Notes under the pieces: generated by a model
The model's database searches: none
Told to the model about the DNA's origin: nothing
The model's input: only the letters and a program-made list of their open reading frames with translations
Source of the DNA: Pseudomonadota bacterium
GTDB lineage: Bacteria > Desulfobacterota > Desulfovibrionia > Desulfovibrionales > Desulfovibrionaceae
DNA: 5,388 nucleotides
NCBI GenBank assembly: GCA_023450535.1
Contig: JAEXGX010000256.1
Location: forward strand, 1 to 5,388
Direction of reading: 5' to 3'
Made by a program: the position numbers and the translations under genes
Part shown: positions 1-5,388 of the stretch, piece after piece
Layout: each line of letters opens with the position of its first letter
Numbering within the stretch: position 1 is the stretch's first letter

Positions 1-945
1 GCCCTTGCCTGCGGCATCCCACCCTTCAAAAATCAGCGTACTGGAAATGCCCTTTTTGTAAGCCTGAAAAGTCAGCTCCCGCAGTTCTTGTTGCAGCGCG
101 GGCAGTTCCTTTTTATACGCGTCGTGCTCTGCGGTGACAGAAAGATCAATGGCTTCCAGGGTGGAAATTATTCCTTCCCGCGTGATGTCATCCGCCTCTT
201 CTCCCACTTCCGCCCGCACACGAATAACCTTGGCGTCCCGGGCGGCGACGGCCCGTTCCACCGCGCTGATCACGGCCCGCACCACGGCCAGGTTACGATA
301 ATTTGCGTCGGCCGCATCTACTATGGTCCAAGGCGCGTCAGCCCGATCCGTTAGAGTAATGGCCTTGGATGCCGCTTCGGCCAAGCCTTCATAATTTTCC
401 GCCGTTTTCTTGTCATACGGCGTGAAGTGATGCAGATCCTTGTTTTCCAGACGTTTTTTCAGTCGGCGGTCATGCGTTTTTTTGTCCAGATGCAGCCAGA
501 TCTTGGCGAGAGCCATGCCCGAATCCGCAAGGCTGGTTTCCAACCCTCGCCAATGATGCATGTTGGCATTGAACTCATGTTCCTTCAGTTCCCCACAGCA
601 GAACAGGCGCACGGAAGGGCCGTACCAGCCGCCCACAAATACGCTCGCCCTGCCCTCGGCGGGCAGGCAGCGCCAATAGCGCCACTCGGCCGGGCGCTCC
701 CGTTCTTCATCGGTTTCCATCCAGAACACATAGTTGCGCACAAACTTACTGTCCATCCATTCCGACAGCAGGTTGACCACTGCCCCGCGCCCTGCGCCGT
801 CAATTCCTGCGACGGTGATCAACAGGGGGATACCCCGCTCCATACACTGGCGCTGTGCCTCAAAAAGCCGCATGCGCAGTTGCGGCGCCAGTTCGGCGTA
901 TTCCTTATCACTGTAGCGCCGACCCAGGGCGACGGTTTCAAACAT
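1..945 (-). CDS. pap: Polyphosphate:AMP phosphotransferase (tandem PPK2), C-terminus outside window
   Basis: Transfers phosphate from polyP to AMP to give ADP, linking the polyP store to the adenylate pool. 315 residues are visible and the frame runs off the left edge; about 180 residues of a roughly 490-500 residue family protein are missing. The first PPK2 domain (about 1-235) has the P-loop-like GIDGAGRG (47-54), the RPAEWRYWRCLP block (84-95), WYGPSV (107-112), LAKIWLHLDKKTHDRRL (146-162) and DAPWTIVDAADANYRN (203-218). The second domain begins near 270 and is cut just after its P-loop GWDAAGKG (308-315). The first P-loop has Arg53 where the second has Lys, and the usual DRSWYNR-type block is degenerate, so the first domain is probably structural and the second catalytic, as described for fused PPK2 enzymes. 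The ATG at 945 follows AAGGAG by 6 bases and lies 20 bases after the ppx stop, so co-transcription is likely. Confidence 0.95.
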   Translation of the reverse strand, partial: MFETVALGRRYSDKEYAELAPQLRMRLFEAQRQCMERGIPLLITVAGIDGAGRGAVVNLLSEWMDSKFVRNYVFWMETDEERERPAEWRYWRCLPAEGRASVFVGGWYGPSVRLFCCGELKEHEFNANMHHWRGLETSLADSGMALAKIWLHLDKKTHDRRLKKRLENKDLHHFTPYDKKTAENYEGLAEAASKAITLTDRADAPWTIVDAADANYRNLAVVRAVISAVERAVAARDAKVIRVRAEVGEEADDITREGIISTLEAIDLSVTAEHDAYKKELPALQQELRELTFQAYKKGISSTLIFEGWDAAGKG

Positions 946-951
946 GGTTTT

Positions 952-957
952 CTCCTT
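952..957 (-). promoter_or_regulatory. Shine-Dalgarno site of pap
   Basis: Minus-strand AAGGAG ends 6 bases before the ATG at 945. This strong site fixes the pap start and is the best ribosome-binding match in the window. Confidence 0.85.
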
Positions 958-965
958 CGGACAAT

Positions 966-2624
966 TTAATTCTTTTGCGTTGCAGTCGGACGCCTGGAAG
1001 TCTTCAAATCGACGGTTTCAAAATCAGCCCGTTCCAGATAGGGCCGGAGCGTGACGCTCATGCCGAAATTTTTTTTGATCAGCTTGCCGCCGCACGCGAT
1101 TTCCGCAAGTTCAATGGGACAATCTTCGGAAATCAGAACATGCAGTTCCAGTCCCTCGTTTCCCGCGCGAGCGAAACGGGCCGCACGCACCACCTGTCGA
1201 TGGCTCTTGTCCATACGCTCCGCCAGATTGAGAAAGAGGGAAAGACTGCGAACGTCATCCCGGATATCCTCGTTGAGCTGGAGGAAAAGCGGCTGTTTTT
1301 TGGACGGACGCTTGCGATGAAAATACGCCAAGGCAGCCATAAGCTCAATTTCCCGGTCAGTGAAGCCGAGCAGTTCCGTATTACGGATAAGATAATGACT
1401 GTGTGCGTTGTGGTTGGCAAAGGCGATAAAAATACCGATGTCGTGCAGCAGCGCGGCGTAATACAACAGCTCCCGCGAGGCGGGCAACACACGATTCAGC
1501 CCCAATGCCCCGGCGCTGTCGAACAGTTCCAGCGCCAGCTTCGCCACATGAAAGGAGTGTTTTTCTTCAAAGCGGCAAAAACGTGCCAATTGAAGAACAC
1601 TCTCCTCTCGTGAGGGCAGTGCCATCCCTTCATGCTCCGGGGACATACGCATGAGGCAATCAACAAGAATGCCATTCTGAAGGTTGCGGCTGCTGACGAT
1701 AACGCTCTCAAAGCCCTGCTCTTCCATCACGGTTTGAAGAATGGCCGCCCCGGCGATGAGCACGTCAGCCCGATTCGGGTTAATGCCCGGAATCTCACGG
1801 CGCGCTTCAAGCGTGCGGGAACACAATTCCCGCACGGCCCGGATCAGCCCGTCGTAGCTGAGCACATGCCGGGACGCTCTGGACGGCCTGCCCGTACGCG
1901 CGGCGTCCGCATCCTCCAGGGCGGCGGCAATCTCCGCAAGATTCTGGGCCGTGCCGGAACTGGCTACAGCCTCTTCAATGTCAAAATCCGCTATACGCTG
2001 GAAGGAATGCAGAGCCGCATTGCGAATATGGGCCTGCAATACGGCGTATGCGCGGGGAGAAACCGGCCCGGTGTCGCTTCCGAAAAAAAGATTGGTCAGA
2101 CGCACACAGCCAAGCTTGACGGAATCCAAATTCCTGTAGGTTTGAGAATTTCCCACGATAAGTTCGGTACTGCCGCCGCCGATATCAATGAACAGCCGCA
2201 GCTTATCACTGCGCTCCAGCCCGCTGGACACGCCCAGATAAATCAGACGGGCCTCTTCCTTGCCCGAAACCACGGTAAAATCAATACCGGTTTTTTCCTT
2301 CACCCGGAGGATGAATTCCTGTCCATTGTCCGCATCGCGCACAGCGGCCGTGGCAATGGCAACAATTTCCGAGCTTTCATACGCCGCGCACATTTCCGCC
2401 AGGCCGCGCAGTACGCCTATGGTGCGGGCCATAGCGTCCTCCTGCAGGCGCTTATGGGTGAAACAGCCCTCGCCAAGGCGCACCATGTGCTTGACCTGAT
2501 TCAGAATCGTGGTTGAGCCATCCGCGTGAATGCGGACAATCAAAAGCCGGAGGGAATTACTGCCCAGGTCAATAATCCCGATATTTTTTTCCTCCAGCGG
2601 CGCTACCCGGCTTGACATGTACAT
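966..2624 (-). CDS. ppx: Exopolyphosphatase (Ppx/GppA family) with C-terminal HD domain
   Basis: Predicted cytosolic enzyme that releases orthophosphate from polyP ends; members of this family may also cleave the pppGpp gamma-phosphate. At 552 residues it is close to E. coli Ppx (513). The actin-like ATPase fold is clear: phosphate-1 loop GIIDLGSNSLRLL (16-28), IATAAVRDADN (90-100), SGKEEARLIYLG (120-131) holding the presumed catalytic Glu, DIGGGSTE (147-154), SSGTAQNLA (222-230) and ADVLIAGAAIL (286-296). The C-terminal HD domain has His359, LHDIG (393-397), His405, FHRK (435-438) and ERMDKSH (469-475). Two starts are possible, ATG at 2624 and at 2618 within ATGTACATG; both fit weak ribosome sites. 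The frame also opens to 2696, but those extra 24 residues lie wholly inside the upstream gene and precede the family's usual N-terminus. The gene overlaps the HD gene by 22 bases, suggesting coupled translation. GppA is the alternative name; the ppk1/pap context favours Ppx. Confidence 0.94.
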   Translation of the reverse strand: MYMSSRVAPLEEKNIGIIDLGSNSLRLLIVRIHADGSTTILNQVKHMVRLGEGCFTHKRLQEDAMARTIGVLRGLAEMCAAYESSEIVAIATAAVRDADNGQEFILRVKEKTGIDFTVVSGKEEARLIYLGVSSGLERSDKLRLFIDIGGGSTELIVGNSQTYRNLDSVKLGCVRLTNLFFGSDTGPVSPRAYAVLQAHIRNAALHSFQRIADFDIEEAVASSGTAQNLAEIAAALEDADAARTGRPSRASRHVLSYDGLIRAVRELCSRTLEARREIPGINPNRADVLIAGAAILQTVMEEQGFESVIVSSRNLQNGILVDCLMRMSPEHEGMALPSREESVLQLARFCRFEEKHSFHVAKLALELFDSAGALGLNRVLPASRELLYYAALLHDIGIFIAFANHNAHSHYLIRNTELLGFTDREIELMAALAYFHRKRPSKKQPLFLQLNEDIRDDVRSLSLFLNLAERMDKSHRQVVRAARFARAGNEGLELHVLISEDCPIELAEIACGGKLIKKNFGMSVTLRPYLERADFETVDLKTSRRPTATQKN

Positions 2625-2634
2625 TCCAGCTTCC
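2603..2634 (-). promoter_or_regulatory. Overlap and translational-coupling zone, HD gene stop to ppx start
   Basis: The HD gene ends with TAG at 2603-2605, downstream of the ppx start codons at 2624 and 2618 (ATGTACATG). GGAAG at 2630-2634 lies 5 bases before the first ATG, and GGA at 2625-2627 lies 6 to 7 bases before the second. Ribosomes finishing the HD gene could reinitiate on ppx. Which ATG is used cannot be settled from sequence alone. Confidence 0.55.
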
Positions 2635-3520
2635 GCCTGAAAACATGCGAGAACAAATCGCCTTTTCTCACCGCGCGTTTCCGTTCTTCCGGGCAATCCT
2701 CCACGCTGTCGAGCTGGAGCACAACCTTGCGCGGCCGGATTTCGGCAATGCAGCCTTTCACCAGCGCCTTGTGGGTATAATCCAGGCCGTCTGCAACGCG
2801 CAATAAAGCAGCAGCCCGGCGTAAAGCCTTGCGCTCCTTGCGAGGCAACGCGGCGAAGCGGGGATGGCGAAGCGACGGCCAGGCCTTGCGGTGATAACGG
2901 GCCAGCAGAGCGACCAGCGGGCGATCCTCGTCGCCGATGTTCAGACTCAGATCTTCCTCGATATAGCGCATACCTGCTTTATGATGTCCCTTACACCCCT
3001 CGGCAAAGCCGATATCATGCAGGCGCGCCGCAAGAACAAGCCTTTTTCTCCATACGTCATCCAGACTGTGCAGTTCGGCCAATTGATCAAAAAGCGAGGC
3101 CACAAGTATGGCCACATGCCGTCCATGCCGCAAAGAGTCTTCCAGCACGGGAGATTCGGGCAAGCGCGCGGAACTGAGTTCCTCCCCCTGTTCCACTCCC
3201 TGTTCTGCCCTCTGCTCCGGGGTGCCCGGCGCAAGGTTTTCTTCCTCAACGATGTTTACAGGGGGAGTATCCTCCGCCTTCTTCTGCAACCCTTTTGGGG
3301 ACACCATTTTTTGCGAAGAAATTTTTCGGGCCGGAGCTTTTTTAACGGGTTCCTTTTTCGCGTCAGAATTTTTTACCGCCGGGGCGGCCTTCTTTGCGGC
3401 AGGTACCGCCTTTTTCACCGTTGTGGAAGCCTTTTTCGCAACCGGAGTTTGTGCTGGCTGCTTTGTTTCTTCCTTTTCATCCGCAGAGTTGCGCTCGTCC
3501 TGATCCTGGGGTGTCAGCAT
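2603..3520 (-). CDS. HD-domain protein with histone-H1-like Lys/Ala-rich N-terminal tail
   Basis: A 305-residue protein without an established name. Residues 1-19 are polar. Residues 20-81 form a basic low-complexity tail with 17 lysines and many Ala and Pro, carrying KK pairs every seven residues. Residues 82-118 are a Glu/Gln-rich linker. Residues 128-255 form an HD domain: His135 (HGRHVAIL), His168-Asp169 (ARLHDIG), His179-His180, His210 (RYHRK) and Asp247 (RVADGLD), a full set of likely metal ligands. The C-terminal part, including EDCP at 274-277, matches the end of the neighbouring Ppx HD domain with nearly identical spacing, so the domain is probably a paralogue. The start at 3520 is preferred because AAGGA lies 8 bases upstream; an in-frame ATG at 3562 would add 14 residues but has no ribosome site. 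Position in the polyP unit suggests a role in polyP binding, sensing or turnover. Hydrolysis of a nucleotide or polyP is possible but unproven. It ends in a CxC motif. Confidence 0.9.
   Translation of the reverse strand: MLTPQDQDERNSADEKEETKQPAQTPVAKKASTTVKKAVPAAKKAAPAVKNSDAKKEPVKKAPARKISSQKMVSPKGLQKKAEDTPPVNIVEEENLAPGTPEQRAEQGVEQGEELSSARLPESPVLEDSLRHGRHVAILVASLFDQLAELHSLDDVWRKRLVLAARLHDIGFAEGCKGHHKAGMRYIEEDLSLNIGDEDRPLVALLARYHRKAWPSLRHPRFAALPRKERKALRRAAALLRVADGLDYTHKALVKGCIAEIRPRKVVLQLDSVEDCPEERKRAVRKGDLFSHVFRRKLECTCQAG
3356..3439 (-). repeat. Heptad Lys-Lys repeat encoding the basic tail
   Basis: Four consecutive seven-residue units lie within the HD-protein tail (residues 28-55): AKKASTT, VKKAVPA, AKKAAPA and a diverged VKNSDAK. 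Further KK pairs follow at 60-61 and 80-81 without the strict spacing. At DNA level this gives an approximately 21-base repetition of A-rich lysine codons. The composition resembles the C-terminal tails of histone H1 and bacterial H1-like proteins. Confidence 0.8.
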
Positions 3521-3528
3521 TTCATCTT

Positions 3529-3533
3529 TCCTT
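3529..3533 (-). promoter_or_regulatory. Shine-Dalgarno site deciding the HD-protein start
   Basis: Minus-strand AAGGA lies 8 bases before the ATG at 3520. The alternative in-frame ATG at 3562 sits 5 bases after the ppk1 stop with no purine-rich site in front of it, so the shorter protein is preferred. Confidence 0.7.
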
Positions 3534-3566
3534 TTCCGTGCCTCCGCACGCGGCGGGGTCATGCGG

Positions 3567-3581
3567 GTTACCGGCTGTAAC
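3567..3581 (-). repeat. Short inverted repeat across the ppk1 stop
   Basis: Minus-strand GTTAC-AGCCG-GTAAC makes a 5-base-pair stem with a 5-base loop and includes the ppk1 TAA. It is too short, and lacks a T-tract, to be a convincing terminator. It may be chance. Confidence 0.3.
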
Positions 3582-5388
3582 GCCGGATCATGATCTCCTG
3601 AGAATTGATAACTTTTTCGTCTTTGCCGGGCTTCAGACGCCGGTAATTCGCATCACTTTCCAGACGCCATGCCTGCACGTTGTCGCGCAGGTGCGTCTCC
3701 AGCACCTCACTGCGGAGAAAGCTCCGCAAATCAGGATCCAGAACAGGCGCCAGAACCTCAATACGGCGATCGAGATTGCGGGGCATGATATCCGCACTGC
3801 CAATATACAGACGCCCTTCTCCATTGGCGTTGAACCAGTACACGCGGGGATGCTCCAAAAAACGCCCGACAATGGATGTAACCACAATATTCTCACTGAC
3901 GCCGGGCACACCGGGGCGCAAACAGCAGATGCCGCGAACCTGAAGACGAACGCGCACCCCGGCCATGGACGCGCTGTACAGAGCGCGAATAATCTCCTTG
4001 TCTACCAACTGATTGCATTTGAAAATGATTTCACCGTTGCCGTGCTGTTGATGCAGGGCGATCTCACACTGGATCAGCTCCAGCAGGGACGTGCGCATGG
4101 ATACCGGAGACACCAGCAACTCGCGGTATGCGTCACGCTGCGCGTAACCGGTCATGACGTTGAACAGATCGGTCACATCCGCGCAGATATCCGGATTGGC
4201 GGAGAACAGGCCCATGTCGGTATACATCTTGGCCGTGGAGGGATTGTAGTTTCCCGTGCCGATATGCACATAACGGGTCACCCCTCCCGCTTCCCGCCGC
4301 ACCACAAGACAGACCTTGGCGTGAATCTTCATGCCCACCAGCCCGTATACCACATTGACGCCTTCCTTCTCCATTTCTTCCGCCCAGGTGATGTTGCGCT
4401 CTTCATCGAAACGGGCTTTCAGCTCCACCACGGCAGTGACCTGCTTGCCCCGGCGGCGGGCTTCGATCAGAGCCTTGACCACGGGCGAGTCGTTGCCCAC
4501 CCGGTACACGGTCTGCTTGATGGCGACCACGCCGGGGTCTTCGCTGGAGCGGCGGAGAAAATCCAGCACCGGCGTAAAGCTTTCATACGGATGGTAGACA
4601 AGTACATCCTTCTTTTGCAGGTGCGCATAAATATCGCCTTCCTGAAATGCGCCGGGGACGCTGGCATGAAGAGGAGAAAGCTTGAGACGCGGCCTGTCCA
4701 GACCGTACAGGGCAATAAGCTCGGAAAAGGCCAGCGGCCCCTTGACCCGGTAGACCTGGAAAGGACGCAGGTCCAGATGTTCGGTCAGAAATGCGCTCAG
4801 TTCCCTGGCCATGCTGTTGCCGACCTCAAGCCGGACCACATTGCCAAAACGGCGTTGATCCACCAGATCCTTGACGGCCTCCAGCAGGTCGTCCGCTTCA
4901 TCTTCCTCGATTTCCACATCGGTATTACGCGTGATGCGGAACTTCCCCGCACAAACAACGGTATTGCCGGGAAACAGACTCGGAAGATATTCGGCGATCA
5001 AATCCTCCAGCAACAAGATGTCGTCGCCGCGCGCGTTGGAGTCAAAGCCCAGCGAGGCATAGGTCTTGGCTTCCTTGTTCTGGGGTACGAAAATGAACCG
5101 GGAAAGATTGTTCGGGCATTTCAGCCGGGCGAAGCGGTTCATCCCGTCCCGGCTACGCAACTGGATGATAAAATTGATGCTGGTATTGGAAATGGTGGGA
5201 AAAGGATGCCCCGGATCAATGGCCTGCGGAGTGAGGATAGGATAAATTTCATTCTTGAAATATCCATCAAGAAAACGGCGCTGTTTTTCCGACAGTTGAC
5301 GGTAACGCACCACGCGCACATTTCTGTCCGCAAGCTGAGGGGCCAGTTTTTTACGCCAATGCCCCTGCGCCCGGTCAAGCAGAAGAAG
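3568..5388 (-). CDS. ppk1: Polyphosphate kinase 1, N-terminus outside window
   Basis: Makes long-chain polyP reversibly from the gamma-phosphate of ATP through a phosphohistidine intermediate. 606 residues and a TAA stop are visible; the frame stays open to the right edge, so no start is seen. Early on is the family signature LTPQAIDPGHPFP (visible residues 52-64). The catalytic part aligns with E. coli Ppk without a gap, at an offset of 79: Arg375 (in VYRVG), Arg405 (KARFDE), His435 (MKIHAKV, codon 4321-4323), Tyr468 and Asp470 (MYTDMG), Arg564 (VRGICC) and His592 (LEHPRVY, codon 3850-3852) all have counterparts, and the two histidines are 157 residues apart as in E. coli. Residue roles are recalled from the E. 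coli enzyme. The C-terminal core belongs to the phospholipase-D-like fold. About 80 N-terminal residues are missing. It is the first visible gene of the unit and nothing looks broken. Confidence 0.97.
   Translation of the reverse strand, partial: LLLLDRAQGHWRKKLAPQLADRNVRVVRYRQLSEKQRRFLDGYFKNEIYPILTPQAIDPGHPFPTISNTSINFIIQLRSRDGMNRFARLKCPNNLSRFIFVPQNKEAKTYASLGFDSNARGDDILLLEDLIAEYLPSLFPGNTVVCAGKFRITRNTDVEIEEDEADDLLEAVKDLVDQRRFGNVVRLEVGNSMARELSAFLTEHLDLRPFQVYRVKGPLAFSELIALYGLDRPRLKLSPLHASVPGAFQEGDIYAHLQKKDVLVYHPYESFTPVLDFLRRSSEDPGVVAIKQTVYRVGNDSPVVKALIEARRRGKQVTAVVELKARFDEERNITWAEEMEKEGVNVVYGLVGMKIHAKVCLVVRREAGGVTRYVHIGTGNYNPSTAKMYTDMGLFSANPDICADVTDLFNVMTGYAQRDAYRELLVSPVSMRTSLLELIQCEIALHQQHGNGEIIFKCNQLVDKEIIRALYSASMAGVRVRLQVRGICCLRPGVPGVSENIVVTSIVGRFLEHPRVYWFNANGEGRLYIGSADIMPRNLDRRIEVLAPVLDPDLRSFLRSEVLETHLRDNVQAWRLESDANYRRLKPGKDEKVINSQEIMIRRYSR

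Noticed and set aside
855..2516. Two long plus-strand open frames (855-1613 and 1632-2516) opposite ppx
   Set aside because: They are antisense to a gene with intact family motifs along its length, have no recognisable domains and no convincing ribosome sites. They are shadows of a GC-rich coding strand.
3365..3378. Slippery sequence A-AAA-AAT in the lysine tail as a programmed -1 frameshift
   Set aside because: A -1 slip would meet a TGA almost at once, I see no clear downstream stimulatory stem, and A-runs are expected in lysine-rich coding sequence.
2864..3580. Plus-strand open frame rich in Phe, Arg and Leu opposite the HD gene
   Set aside because: Its Phe-rich stretches are the complement of the lysine codons in the basic tail. 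It is an artefact of that composition and not a membrane protein.
3521..3581. Terminator between ppk1 and the HD gene
   Set aside because: The only inverted repeat has a 5-base-pair stem with no following U-tract, and the downstream gene starts within 47 bases. Readthrough is expected.
5317..5319. GTG at 5319 as the start of ppk1
   Set aside because: The frame continues upstream with family-like sequence to the window edge, and a start here would remove about 100 residues of the N-terminal region. The gene is simply cut by the window.

Overview
The window carries four genes, all read from the minus strand, packed as one likely transcription unit devoted to inorganic polyphosphate (polyP). 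In order of transcription, from the right edge to the left, they are: a polyphosphate kinase 1 gene (ppk1, 3568..5388, 5' end outside the window); a lysine-rich protein with a stand-alone HD domain and no established name (2603..3520); an exopolyphosphatase of the Ppx/GppA family with its own C-terminal HD domain (ppx, 966..2624); and a polyphosphate:AMP phosphotransferase of the tandem PPK2 type (pap, 1..945, 3' end outside the window).

The genes are tightly spaced. There are 47 bases between the ppk1 stop and the preferred HD-protein start, a 22-base overlap between the HD gene and ppx, and 20 bases between ppx and pap. Almost every base is coding, there is no intergenic stretch over 50 bases, and I see no RNA gene, mobile element or CRISPR array. 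The promoter should lie upstream of ppk1, beyond the right edge, and any terminator lies beyond the left edge.

Together the products would form a polyP cycle: Ppk1 makes the polymer from ATP, Ppx removes terminal phosphates, and Pap uses polyP to phosphorylate AMP to ADP. The least understood member is the second gene. It joins a histone-H1-like Lys/Ala/Pro tail with heptad repeats to an HD domain that appears to be a paralogue of the C-terminal HD domain of the adjacent Ppx. My inference is that the basic tail binds polyP (or both polyP and DNA) and the HD domain senses or hydrolyses a phosphorylated ligand. This is the best candidate for an undescribed component.

The organism is a bacterium of moderately high GC content with canonical Shine-Dalgarno sites. 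The protein flavour and gene content suggest a sulfate-reducing deltaproteobacterium of the Desulfovibrio type, but this is an impression and not something the sequence proves.
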